Assembly: GCA_951217055.1 (NCBI GenBank)
Contig: OX578276.1
Span: 150,903,388 to 150,967,387 of the forward strand
Source of the DNA: Gerris lacustris
Taxonomy: Eukaryota > Arthropoda > Insecta > Hemiptera > Gerridae
Length of the DNA stretch: 64,000 nucleotides
Direction of reading: 5' to 3'
A program made the translations under genes and the position numbers. Every line of letters starts with the position of its first letter. Position 1 is the stretch's first letter. Positions 1 through 11,844 of the stretch are shown here, one piece after another. The notes beneath the pieces are model-generated. The model worked only from the letters and a program-made list of their open reading frames with translations, was not told the origin of the DNA and did no database searches.

Positions 1-93
1 GAGTTAGTAAAATGGGCTTTAAAGATGTCCTAATTGCAAAGTTCAAACTTGTCCTACCCGTTTAGTTCTAGTGCTAGCACCTTACTACTACTA

Positions 94-1079
94 GAGGTCG
101 ACCAAGAAGTCATGGAAATGAGAGGAGTGCGCTAGTGTTGTCATGTACAGTCAGTTTTTAATAAAATAGACCATTGTCAAAAAACACAGTGTTGTTCTTT
201 TGTTATTAATAATTTTATTTTTGATAACTTCTATATTTTTTGCAACAGGCAACACTGCACCTGATAAGAAATCACTAATAATATACGATAATATTTTTAT
301 ATTATTATTTATTGATTATTTATAATAATATTCCTTAAATCTAAATCGATTTTTTTTTCTTAATCTATTTTTTTCTTCCTCTTTATTTCTGAGTTTGATT
401 TGTTACTTTTTTATTTCTGGATTTTAGTTGTTACTTTTTTGTGAATTATATTTTTTACTATTACCTCTCTCGGCTTGTTTTTGGAAATTTTCTCTTTAGT
501 AAATTAAATTTCCTGGTATTAATAAAAACATGGATAATAACACCAATTCAAAATTAGGAAGAAAGACTCTTCACAGTCAAGGACGTGAAATAGTTTACAA
601 TGTGTATTTGTATTTTAAACACAACAGCATTGGCGGGAGTGGCAGTTCAACAACAGAAGTACCTATCCATACAGATATTAATTATCATGGAGAGCAATCA
701 TTTTTATAATAACAAATACATATAATAAGTTAATATTATTATGTTACATATTATAATAAGTTTGTTCCAACCCCGTTATTTGTAGCGTCCTTTGCATTTG
801 CATCATCCCATGGATTTGTGGATCGTACACAAATCGTTTAGGATAGTTGTGACTATAATTCGTACTCCATAAAAACAAACAAAACAGGAAACCTAACAGA
901 TTGGGAACCTTGCTGTTGTTATTCTTGAGATTTGACACAACTGCGCATGTCATACAAACTAGAAATGGGTATTGTCTTAGCACCCGACTGTACTGACTTT
1001 GGCACTACTCGGAAGTTCCGATTTTAAACGAAGTTAAGCTTTCTGTTTCTCCCGTGTTCATGACTTCTTGGTCGACCTC
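94..1079 (+). mobile_element. Tc1/mariner-like DNA transposon, degraded
   Basis: Both ends carry the same inverted repeat beginning GAGGTCGACCAAGAAGTCAT. Each end is flanked by TA, the target-site duplication used by Tc1/mariner elements. Just outside the TA the flanks also pair (CTAC/GTAG). The only recognisable coding piece is the short frame at 530-709. The left two-thirds is repeated in inverted orientation at 56490-57174. The Tc1/mariner assignment rests on the TA site and the transposase-like N-terminus; no DDE catalytic part is seen. Confidence 0.7.
530..709 (+). pseudogene. Transposase N-terminal fragment (helix-turn-helix-like)
   Basis: A 59-residue frame starts at ATG 530 inside the TA-flanked element. 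Its start contains GRKTLHSQGREIVYNVYLYF, which resembles the N-terminal DNA-binding segment common in insect Tc1/mariner-type transposases (K-x-L-x-S-Q-x-R-E-I-V pattern). After residue 30 it turns into Ser/Gly/Thr-rich sequence and stops, so the catalytic domain is absent. It is either a first exon or a truncated remnant. The family resemblance is from memory of the motif, not a search. Confidence 0.5.
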
Positions 1080-1085
1080 TAGTAG

Positions 1086-2248
1086 TTGTTCATCAATAGA
1101 AATGCAATTGCAATCTCAAAAACAATTGTCCTTAGAGTACACTTATTATTTGCACAATTATTTTGAACAGATCTACACTAATTTTTGAATAAATATAATT
1201 TGATAATCTTTTTACACTTATTTTATGTACATTTATTTATTTGATTAATTATTGACTTAATGTTATTTTATTTATAATTGATTTTTTTTTTCTTTTTATA
1301 ATTATTTATTTGGATTAATTTGCTTCTATGTATATTTTTTTGTTATCTACTTGATTTTTTATTTTTATTATTATTAAGAATTTTCACTTTTAAGATAAAC
1401 AAATAATAATTTTTCCCCCCTCTTCGGAGGAGAGTGTAACTTTAATTTTTTTTTAAATAATATATTTAATTAATAAATCAAAGTATTAATGTAGTGCCAA
1501 AAGAAACAACATTTTTTTACTGCGTTAAAAATTATTGATATTATGTAAAAGTACTTTTGGTTTTTTTCCCCCGTTTTAAGCTAGCTACATTCACTCTCTG
1601 TGACAAAAAAATTTAAAAATTTAAAAACAATAAATAATTTCATTTAAGATTTTATTTACATACATTTTTAAAAATAAATAAAATTTATTTATATTTTATT
1701 TATTTAGTATTCATGATAATATTTTTAATTTTCTTTTGTTTGGATTTTAATTTACATTTTATCACAGCCACTCCTCTAGATTTTGGTAGAAAAAGGATTT
1801 TTCAGTTCATTTTATTTTTAAGTAGGATCCTGCTGAATATGTAAAAGCACATTCAATTGATAAAAAAGCTCAATTCTTCTTGCAAAGGAATTAAAATGTG
1901 TTTTTTTTTTTTAAATAACTTTTTTTGGACTCTTAAAACCCTTAAGTTATGGACATTTATCAAAAACTTTCTCTCAAATTTGAAGCATCTTTACCGCAAT
2001 TTTCCCCCCTGTATTATAGGATGTTAAAAATCAAAGTTAAGATGTTTGTTGGACATTTAGAAGAGACCAAAATCAGTTTAAAAATTAGGGATGTGAAAAT
2101 GAGCAGTTTCAGAGATTGAAGTTGTCGGCCCTAAATATCAAGTTGATAGTAGTTTAGTGGTGTTCATTTTGAAGTTTGTATCATTTCACCTCTTTTTGGC
2201 TGCACCTGATCTTTCCACTTGTTTTCTTGCATACATTGTTCAGAACTA
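1086..2248. other. AT-rich intergenic DNA, no gene seen
   Basis: Low-complexity A/T sequence with poly(T) runs and small inverted AT tracts. No open frame of note, no tRNA-like boxes and no terminal repeats that I could pair. Confidence 0.6.
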
Positions 2249-2619
2249 TAGTAGAACCTCTGTTAACCAAAATAAAAGGGGCAGAAGGGATTTCGGATAA
2301 CCAAAATTTCGGTTAATAAATAAAGTTTAATCATTTTTAAAGCTAAAGGTGTCATAATATATAGATGACATATTACAAACTTATTTTATTTAGGAACGTA
2401 CATTTTACAGACATATGTATGTGCATACACATTTTTAATAACTATTTTTACAGTAGGCTTACTGTTTTTCGAAAAAAACTCTATTTGTATAGCGTAACTC
2501 TGTAAAAAGTATTATTATACAATTAAAGCAATACACGTTATCTTATCCATTATTTATTTTTTTTCACCAGTTTGCGATCGTTGCGGTTAAACAGTATTTT
2601 GGTTAAAGAGGTTCTACTG
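2249..2619. mobile_element. pogo/Tigger-like MITE
   Basis: The ends are an imperfect inverted repeat: left TAGTAGAACCTCTGTTAACC, right GGTTAAAGAGGTTCTACTG. The element is flanked by TA at 2247-2248 and 2620-2621. The CAGTAGAACCTC-type terminus with a TA target is characteristic of pogo/Tigger elements. The interior (371 bp in total) has no coding capacity. A second internal pair, CCAAAATTTCGGTTAAT near 2299, resembles the end sequence again. Confidence 0.7.
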
Positions 2620-3647
2620 TAGCCTTTAATTTATACTATTCCTACAATTGATACTCAGATTGACCAACCTATCTGAAAGGGAAAAATAAAGTCACTAGGC
2701 CTAGGGGAGAGCATATTTTTTTTTTTTTTTTTTGTTTTTTGTCTGTAGATTTTCATTTCTTATTTGTATGAATATGTTTTGACATTTAATTTAAAAAGTT
2801 GATATCGCTTATAAAATCATCAAATTTAATGTTGGTAGTGAAATGTTATTGAAAGTTTTTGGCTTAAAACATAAATTTAACGCCAGTAATGTATTAAATT
2901 GTCGTACTGTGTGAAAGGAAGTTGTCGATTATAAATTTTCGGCAGTTTAATATTCAAATGGTAGAGGTTAAAATGTCTTCTCGAACGGTTATCTTTAGTT
3001 TCATGCCTCTCCACAAGTGACATTTTTATTTGCCTAGTTGGCCCGACCTTCTCAAATTCAAAATCCTGACCTCTCATTGGCTCCTCTCAATATTTTTTTT
3101 ATTTTCCCGTTATGTCATAAGTTATTAATTGTAAGAAAAGTATAAGTTTTTACTGGAAAACTAAAATTATAATAATAAAGCTAAATATGCATTTATTTTC
3201 TCTCTCTCTCTCTTTTATTTTAATTAATTAAAAGTTAACTAATTTTTATTATTTATTAAGTTAACACATTTTGTTAATTTTCATTATTTATTTTTTTTTT
3301 TTTTAAAGCTTCCTTTAAATTATTGACTCCACAATATTTTCTTGTGAAAGCTGTTTTCTTAACCATTTTCTTTTTTTTTTTTTTTTTTTTGGCAGCAATC
3401 TTTTTTCGCTTGAATAAATCTTCAAGTAAAAGTTTTTGCTTTTATTTTTAATTTTCTTAATTTTTCTTTTTTGGCAATGCTTTATTCTTGTAACAATTAG
3501 TTTTATTTAGAATATAGGGAAGAAAAATAAAACAGTTAATTTGGACCAAAAAAAAATTACGGTGAAGAAAACACAGGAAGAGCAAAAATAAAAGATTTTA
3601 TAACTGACTTAATTTCAGTTAAATGTTAAAATGTATCAATACAAAAT
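2620..3647. other. AT-rich intergenic DNA
   Basis: Poly(T) runs at about 2718-2735 and 3371-3390 and a (TC)n stretch near 3200. The moderately GC-richer piece at 2880-3110 ends in CTCTCATTGGCTCC, resembling the interior of the small inverted-repeat element at 10476-10647 (CTCTCATTGGTTCA), so it may be a decayed relative. No gene is seen. Confidence 0.45.
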
Positions 3648-3846
3648 AGTACATTACGCGTCTAGTGCAGAAAGTAGCATTTTGCATGCGAGTGTGGAGT
3701 TTGCACCCGAGCCACAGCGAGGGTAGTAAAACCACACGAGCAAAGCAAAATACATTTTTTGCACGAGTTGCATACCGTACTTTATCTACGATTGTGGATT
3801 TTAATAATAAATATGTTTATATTTTGTATCAATCGTAGATAAAATA
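3648..3846 (+). mobile_element. Short copy of the four-member recombinase-exon element family
   Basis: The ~130-bp left module contains GCATTTTGCATGCGAGTGTG and CACCCGAGCCACAGCGAGGG. It is followed by CTTTATCTACGATTG, about 40 bp of AT DNA, and the inverse CAATCGTAGATAAA. The same left and right ends occur at 17250-17700, 21224-21801 (inverted) and 59562-60136. Here almost the whole interior is missing, so this is the most deleted member. Confidence 0.7.
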
Positions 3847-4458
3847 CTTAACAGCTTTTGTATCTGTACTTCATTCTTATATTCTCCTATTTTTCAAGTT
3901 ATTTTGTTTTCTGAATATTTTTTTTTTTTTAATAACGTGCTTTTATTAAACTTTACTTGCTTGTGAGGTGCAAATTCTAAAAAATAAATTTGTAACTAAA
4001 TTTCCGTCTGCCAAGAAAGCTGAAATTTTCTCTGATTATATGATTTCCAATGATAAAAATTAAGTTTTAAAAAAAATCCCAAACATGAAAATCCACTTAC
4101 ATTTTAATAGTAACTTATTTTATTTTTTTGAATAAGTTTAATGTAAATTAACATTTTCAAAACAGTTTTTTTTTTTTAAATTTAGAAATAAAAATGATTT
4201 TTATTTTCCATTTAAAATCCAAGCAAAAGTCAATCTTCATCATAATCATATTAATTAAAAATTAAAACAGAAAATTGAAAATGAAAATTTAGAAAACCAA
4301 ATTTACACACACACATACCACTCTCTCAATAATTAAAGAATTTCCCTTCTTCACTTTTCAATTTAAATGATTAAAAAATTAAATTCATTAAAAAAATGAG
4401 CACTTTTGTCGCTTAAATGCCTTAAAAATAATTAAAAATATGAATAAAAAAATTAGAT

Positions 4459-4490
<32 letters not shown>

Positions 4491-5024
4491 CAGAATAAAT
4501 ATATATATATATATTATTAAAGTGTATGTATAATTACTTGTTCTAATTTAATGATTTTTTGCACTGTTAACATAATGTTGTATATAAAATTTATATATAT
4601 ATATAATATACATAATTATAATAATAAAATTTAAAATAAGTTATATGTGTATAATTAATAATGAAAATAATCAAACAAAATGTTTCTGAAAAAATATAAA
4701 GAAATAGCAATAAGTTATTATTATTATTTTTATTTTTTGTTTATGACAATTGATAGAAATTTTTATTTTTGAGACTTAAAAATGAATAATAATAATAATA
4801 ATTACGTAGTTTTACTATTAGTGTTTTTTTTTTTTGTTTTTTGGATGAAAGCTTTTTAATATTTTTACTGTCATTATTATTTTTTTTTTTTTTAATTTTA
4901 ATTAATTAATTAAATTAATTATTCTGTATTAATTATTTTTTAGGATCTAGTCGTTTTTTTTATATTGTGTTTTGAGTGGGAATTTTATCAGAATTTATTT
5001 GGAGAAGAGAGTAAATTGTAATAT

Positions 5025-5027
<3 letters not shown>
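3847..5027. other. AT-rich intergenic DNA
   Basis: Contains a poly(A) run near 4467-4490 and short (TA)n tracts near 4500 and 4595. Very AT-rich, with no gene and no paired termini seen. Confidence 0.6.

Positions 5028-5107
<80 letters not shown>
5028..5107. repeat. (TA)n microsatellite
   Basis: Uninterrupted TA dinucleotides for about 80 bp. The open frame across it (Tyr-Ile repeats) is an artefact of the repeat. Confidence 0.95.
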
Positions 5108-5111
<4 letters not shown>

Positions 5112-6575
5112 TTATAGGTTCCTAAACTTATCAACTTCACCGCATTTTCTCATTAAAGTATATTACCATCGGCCTCCTAAAATATATATTCTAAACATAC
5201 CTTATACTTAATTGCAATTCCAAACAGTGCATAAGCTCCAAACATACTCAAACAAACAAAAATTGTATCAAAAAAGTTATTAGACACTGGCATTCATAAA
5301 TAATAAACACAATTTAATATGCATAACTTATGACAATTTATTTGTTTGTTTTTTTAATAAAAATGCAATTATACTAAAAAAAAAAAAGAAGTTTTATTAA
5401 ACTTGAAGCAATAATCGCCGGTTTCTGTACGATTAAGTTAAAATTATTAAGTGCAAAATTTTATTGTTGCATATTCTTTTTCTACACTTCATGGCCTTTA
5501 AATTTATGTATAAAATGTCATGGTGACTAAAAAGTTTTTTTTTATTCACCCACTATATTGGAAATATTAAGTGTGAAAACTCTAAAAAGAGTACAGTTGC
5601 CAAGATACACCTGTGTGACGAATTTCATGTTATTAGCTATAGTAGTTTTTGAATTGAAACATGCCAACGGACAGACACCAATGACAAAAGCCAACCGACA
5701 GACAGACAGATCCGTTATATAAGGTTTCTTTTCGTACTTCGTACATCATCCCCATTATCACTTCGTTCTATCTCATCGCCCACATTTGGGAACTTATGTT
5801 TTAGAGATTCCCCAACCTGGAGCAAACGTTAACTCCCTTTGTCCATTGTATTTATAATTGTATAAACCCTCCATGAGCTGTGGTACCACTTTTAACATTA
5901 TTATATATTATTCTCTTCTTGACAAATAGAATTTATTTTGTTAAAAAATTTCCACTCAAATCTTATATTTGTAAATATTATTTGGATTTAATACTTTTTT
6001 TTGTTCATAATTATTTACTTTTTAGGGTGCTATTATAATCGTATTATTTTAATTTAGTTTTATTAAAAAATAAAATAAATATAAAAAAAGAAGGTATTAT
6101 TGTGTTAATTGGTTAGTTTTTATTATAACTTTTCTTAAAAGAAATTTCATTTAGGGGTTTACTAGTTTATTATTATTTTATTTGTTAAGCTGGGTACACA
6201 CCGCTTGGCCTGAGCTTTAAACTGAACTTTCCGTCCGATCTTAATAGTCCCGACTGTTGAGAAGAAATATACACCTTGAGACGACAAGGGCTTTAGATGG
6301 ACAGTTCAGTCTAATCTATCAAGCCTGGATCATGTGTTCCCGGCTTTATTAACATTATTGTTATTATTATATGTTCTCTATAATATTTTATAATTAAATT
6401 CATTATCTTTAATACTTTAACTATGGGTATATATTGGTAATACTGGTATTGTTTGATATTTGAGGCCTAGAGAACGTAGGGAATGCATAGGCTGGGGGCA
6501 GCTCTTACATTGCATCTTGACATGTGGACTTACAGCTAACACAGTCCTCTTTAATATTCCCCTGCATGGATTATC
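5108..6575. other. Intergenic DNA with dispersed-repeat fragments
   Basis: Around 5575-5750 is a dispersed repeat ending in GACAGACAGACAG and a TATAAGGTTTCTTTTCGTAC block, of the kind seen again near 45895-45960. At 6190-6340 TGGGTACACACCGCTTGG looks like one end of a small transposon, but I could not pair it with a second end. No gene is seen. Confidence 0.4.
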
Positions 6576-7105
6576 CCCTTGTACCTCAGAGCAAGGAAGG
6601 GGTAGAGGGAACAATACTATAGAATCTGGGTCTCAAAAACTGGTTCATTATGCTACACCCCTATACTAAACCTCCCAAGCGGCAGTTTGGTGAAACAATA
6701 GCGATATCAGCTGATAATAATAAGTGATATTTTCTTATGACATTTAATATATTTATTTTTAGTACAGTTTTCTTCATAAAAATGTACTTTAATGTTTGTT
6801 GTTAACCTTATTAATTATCTAAAGGCAGTAACATCGTTAATAAACGTGTAACAGTTCCTAGATAACCTATAGCAATCTTCTATGAGTGGGGTGTCAAATA
6901 AATGCTACTGATAAGGATTTGTTGACAAGCGTCTGTGGAGACAGAAATACAAGGAATAGACCAATAAGACAAGGACCAGTGACCACGTGATCACTTTAGT
7001 TCGGATTGAGCTCGCTTGAAAGTGTTAGTATATGGGTGTAGCATAATGAACCACTTTTCAAATCGCATTGCTCCCTCTATCCCTTCCTTGCTCTGAGCCT
7101 TGTAC
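6576..7105. repeat. Inverted-repeat (foldback) pair
   Basis: The left arm at about 6586-6667 (CAGAGCAAGGAAGGGGTAGA ... CATTATGCTACACCCCTATA) is the reverse complement of the right arm at about 7024-7103, with several mismatches and an indel. About 350 bp separates the arms. The ORFs across both arms are reflections of each other and are not genes. The arrangement suggests a foldback element or an inverted pair of repeats. Confidence 0.6.
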
Positions 7106-7489
7106 ACTTTCCTCTCCCCACATTATTATAATATAATAAATAAATAAGTAAATAAAAACTGTACATAGACCCAAGATATCATTATGCGTAAAATAACAAA
7201 CAATAAAATCAGTCATTGATTGTAATATATCCCCGCAGTGATTACACTGGTATAAACTAGTAATGAGGTGCATAAAGAACTTGCGTAGAATTGTGGTCTT
7301 ACATCAGCCATACTATCTTCTCAATATTGCTACCAGGATAAGTTTTCGGTGAAAACCTTGCATATTCTTGTTCAAACTGAAAAGAGCTTTACATTTGTTT
7401 TACGTAACACGCCATATAAGTATAAAAACTTACTTGTAACACCCTCATCTCGGCCACATTTGTGCTGAACTTTTGTAACAATAGTTACA

Positions 7490-8600
7490 TATTCAATTAC
7501 AATCCTTATATAATAAAGTTATTGCAGGCTCACTGACACATATAATCTTTAATACATGCTCGCTACGCTCACCTGTTTATACAGCACTTGTAGTAATTAT
7601 TTATTAAATAAGGTTATTGCAGGTTCACTACTGTCGCCTGTTTATGCAGCAATTCTACATAATCTTTATTAAATTAAAAATTAGGGTCGCTACGCTCGCC
7701 TGTTCATACAGTATTTGTACATAATCATTATTTAATAAAATTAATGCATGCTCGCTATGCTCGCCTGTTGTTATAGCATTTTATACATATAGCAGTATAA
7801 AAAGGTGATTTTAGCGAGCCTGCAATTATCTTATTAAATAATGAATGTGTACAAATACAGTATGAGCAGGCAAGCGTAGCAGGCTTAATTTTTTATTTAA
7901 CCCTGTCTTACTAACACTGTCTAATAGTCAATTATTTCTAACACTACACCTCTCAGACGTAAATTAAAATTAGACCAACTTATACACGCTTAAGATTTAA
8001 ATGCTGATAAAATCATGAACTTGAAACATTTCTTTGTCTAATAAAATGGTGAAAAGGTGCTCGTTAGGGAGAAAAATATTACCAAACTGACCCTTTAACC
8101 TGAAAAGAGCAGGTCAAAATATACATTTTACATTTTTCCTCACTTGCACCTGCTACATTTAAATCTGAAATTATATTATGATAATCTAATGAATAGATAT
8201 AAAAATAAAGTACACATTGTTATAAATATAACAATATAATATTTAATAAACAAATTTTAGGAACAATGAAAAAAGCCAATTAAAGGCAACAAGCTTGATA
8301 AGGTTAGGCTCGATAGGGTCCCTGAGCCACAGTATAGACTAAAAGAAGTGGTAAATAACTTATATAAATGTACAGCAAAAACCTGACTTTGACGCAATCT
8401 GAAGGTTAATTAAACAGAGATAGCATACCTAGAAGGACTAATGGCTGGCACGCTTGCGCACCGAGAGCTATCAACTATAGTCAGCATGTACGCCTTAGAG
8501 ACGTATTGTTAGAAGTGCAGGGTTAATAAAGATTATGTACAAATGTTGCATAACCAGGCAAGCGTAGCGAGCCTTCAATAACTTTATTCAACAAATATTT
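7490..8600. repeat. Cluster of short repeats with CGCTACGCTCGCCTG core, both orientations
   Basis: Units of about 80-90 bp contain GCTCGCTACGCTCGCCTG followed by a TTATACAGCA/TTTGTACATAAT-like tail and a TTATTAAATAA segment. They occur in plus orientation near 7560, 7625, 7685 and 7750, and inverted near 7815, 7865 and 8555. The cluster is split by the piggyBac-like element at 7901-8522. The interior of the units is non-coding. Confidence 0.6.
7901..8522. mobile_element. piggyBac-like short element (TTAA target)
   Basis: TTAA flanks both ends (7897-7900 and 8523-8526). The termini are related inverted repeats, CCCTGTCTTACTAACA on the left and CCCTGCACTTCTAACA (reverse complement) on the right, matching at 12 of 16 positions. 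CCC(T/G) termini with a duplicated TTAA are the piggyBac signature. No transposase is seen in its 622 bp. It interrupts the CGCTACGCTCG repeat cluster. Confidence 0.6.
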
Positions 8601-10475
8601 ATTTATTTTTTTTTTATTTTAAATTTTAACTTATTTAAAAAATATTAGAAATCATTTTTGAATATTTTGTTTTCTACTTCAAAAGAGCTTTAAAAATATA
8701 TAACATACCATAGAAGTATTCGCATTTCTTTCAACACCCTCCTATCGGCCATATTTCTTTCTAAAATGCCGGCAAGTAAAGAAAATTGTAATAATATTTA
8801 TAATTTCATTTTCCTACTCTTACATGCCTTTAAAACGATGTATAACACCTCATGTTGGCTCAAACCTTTTTTTAGTCGTCCACCATATTTGCCGCCATCT
8901 TCAAAATATTAGGTGTGAAATTTTTTATTGTTAGATATTCCTTTTCTACACTTCAAGACCTTTAAATTGATGTATAACATTTCATACTAACTAAAAACAT
9001 TCTTTTCCTTCTCTTAAAGACCTTTAAAACGATGTATAACACGTTAATGCTGGCTGAAACCTTTTCTTTACGTCGTCAGCCATGCAGGCCAAACTATCCT
9101 GTTTTCACAAATGCTGAGATGCATCTATGTACTAAATTTTGTTGAAATTGATAAATTTGTATTCCAGTTATCGTTAGACAAACAAACAAACAAACAAACT
9201 TTTCAAATCCCAAGTCTCTGAAATGAAGAACTCACTACGCTCGTTCAATGATTTAAAAAAAAAAAGAAGTTATTTCAAGTTGTTCAATTTATTTAAACAT
9301 AAATTCATCCAATGTATGTGTCATCATATTATTATAATTTATTTCTTATTTAGTATTAAATTTTTAATTAAATAATTAACCATATAGCCAAAAAACAGTT
9401 TTAATTAACTGTTAAAAAATTCACAATGCCATCTAGATCTAGTTAATAATTATTATTATTAAATTATTTCTTTATTATATTTTTTATTTTAATATTATAA
9501 TTTATTTTTACTAATACATATTCATACGTTATGTTTAATTAGATTTTTTTTAGTGAGGGTTTTTTTTTTTTTAATTTATCGATAAATATTTTTTTTTTTT
9601 TCTAATTCTGTTCATTTTTTTTATTTGTTGTAATTTATTTATATTAATTCAAATATGGGATAGTGTTAATATTTTCTTTGGTTTTTGCAATCAAATATTA
9701 CTTACTTATTTATTATATTTTTGTATATTTTGATCTGAGTCAAGTTGGAATTTTTTCCTTTTTTTTTACTTTATTAGTTTGTGAGATACTAATTTTTGGT
9801 TTGAGAATCGGGATGCGTCTTATATTTAATATGGTATTTAACTTTATTATTTTTTGTTTTAAATTTCATTTGACAAATACCATCAAATTTTAAATTCAGT
9901 AGTATTAACTTTCTAAAATGTAGCAACAATTTAACAAATTTTAGTTACGCTGTAGTTAGTAAAAAAAGATTAAATTTATTTTAAATTAAAAAATGTTCAA
10001 AATTTACTACCAGCTTTAGAGGGAACAGGATAAAAATTTGGCGTCTTTTTAAGGTTTCTTACAGGACCTTAAGCAATACACTCACATACATTATTTTTAA
10101 ACATGTATCACCATCATTGCTCAATATTGTTTTGGCAGCTAAGCTGTATATAATAATGTGTATATATGTGTTAGTTTAAACAAATACATAAATAAATAGT
10201 GTGAAAAAAATCAAATTTAAATTTATTCAATATAAGGAAATACATAAATGACAAGTCTTTAGTTATAATAGCTCTATGGAAATAAATAAATTAAATAATT
10301 TTTTATAAAAATTTTTAAAAAATTGTGAATAAAATCAATCAGAAAAAAAATTGTTTAATTTTTTTTGATAAGATAATCTTGAATTAAGAGATCTTAGCAT
10401 GGAACAAAATAGTCATTGAAAAATTGATTTTTTTATTCACTATGAATAATTTCCTTAAAAAAAAACCTAACTTAT
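8600..10475. other. Dispersed-repeat debris and AT-rich DNA
   Basis: Three related ~50-bp segments (TTTAAAACGATGTATAACA type) lie near 8828, 8958 and 9020, and a related one near 5495. A (CAAA)n stretch lies at about 9179-9199. From 9250 onward the sequence is very AT-rich. The 76-residue hydrophobic frame at 9663-9893 is Phe/Ile/Leu-rich because of T-rich sequence, and I do not regard it as a gene. Confidence 0.45.
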
Positions 10476-10647
10476 ACTAATATTACGATTAGGCTTTACT
10501 CTGACAGTGTTGGGAAATCTAAGGGAGAACCAATGAAAGCTGGAGATTTTAACATTTACAAGGTCATATGTCACAATCTTGAACCTCTCATTGGTTCACT
10601 CTTGATTTTCCCATGCCGTCAGTGTAAATACTAATTGTAATATTAGT
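10476..10647. mobile_element. Small MITE with ~55-bp terminal inverted repeats
   Basis: The left end ACTAATATTACGATTAGG and the reverse complement of the right end, ACTAATATTACAATTAG, match. The similarity continues inward to GAGAACCAATGA / GTGAACCAATGA. Only about 60 bp separates the arms, so the whole element can fold on itself. The target-site duplication is not clear. There is no coding capacity. Confidence 0.65.
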
Positions 10648-11369
10648 TTAATTTTATTGCCTTTTTATCCAATTACTGGTGAGCACCTTTAACATTTTTT
10701 CCCTTATACCTTCTTAATCTTATTTTTAATTTATATTTATATATTATTTTTATCCATTTAATAGGGTAAACACCAATTGTTGGGACTCTTAAGAGTAAAT
10801 TAAACCTTAAAATGGTAAATATTTTCTTAAATTTTGTTCCGTAGTTTACTGCATTCTCTTACTTTTTTTTTTTTTTTTTAAGAATATCTCACAACTGTTC
10901 CTTTAGCACTTATGTACCAACATATATTTTCATATGAAAGCATAAAGTTTATGTTATCTGGTGAAAAATAAAAAAGATAACCAAAATCAAAAGTTGCTTA
11001 AACCTTTTTATACCGTTTAGTCCAGCACAGTTTAAATTAAAAACATCTTAAATAAATGCATCCAAGTTAGTGGCTAGGAGGTGGTTTGCCGAGGTTACAG
11101 CTACGATGTGGTAATTTCTGGACCATCTTAATATCTAGAACTGATTTACACCTTCTTGGTGTCTTCCAGTGCCACTCTAGTCCTTAGACTACAATAACAC
11201 ACTTTTTAAGGAATGATCAACAATGTCTTGTCAATAAAACAACAATAACATATGTTGTATTCTTATTATTATAAGATATGCGCACTAGTGTGCCAACGGC
11301 TGGTTCCTTGCTGACAATTGGTTAGTTTACCCTGCATTTTTTAATTTATTTTATTTATTTATTTATTTT
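10648..11369. other. Intergenic DNA, nothing recognised
   Basis: AT-rich, with a moderately complex stretch at 10990-11330. I see no long frame, splice-framed exon or repeat end there. Confidence 0.5.
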
Positions 11370-11705
11370 TTTTTTTTAACAGAAATAATTAATTACTTTC
11401 TATAGTAGCCTCAGGGGTTTGTGCTGTAATAGGAGTTTTATCAATTTATTTATTTAATACAAATACATTTTTTATTTTTATTTTTTTTTTTTTTGTCATT
11501 AAAATAAATGGTAATTTGTTTATTTATTTATTTATTTATATTTTTAACAGAAATAATTAATTACTTTCTATAGTAGCCTCAGGGGTTTGTGCTGTAATAG
11601 GAGTTTTATCAATTTATTTATTTAATACAAATACATTTTTTATTATTTTATTTTTTTTTTTTGTCATTAAAATAAATGGTAATTTGTTTATTTATTTATT
11701 TATTT
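11370..11705. repeat. Direct tandem duplication, ~168-bp period
   Basis: The segment with CTATAGTAGCCTCAGGGGTT occurs at 11400 and again at 11568. Flanking T-rich and TTTA-repeat sequence is also duplicated. The copies differ by small length changes in T runs. It sits just left of the piggyBac element. Confidence 0.85.
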
Positions 11706-11844
11706 TTTTTTTTTTGTATTGTGGTCTCAGTATAAGGGTAATACATTTAAACATTAAATATTTTTTAATTAATTTATATAATTAATCAATTTTTAGGTGG
11801 TACATAGGCTTGCATAGCTGAAGTTTTCATTATATTCTACTTAA

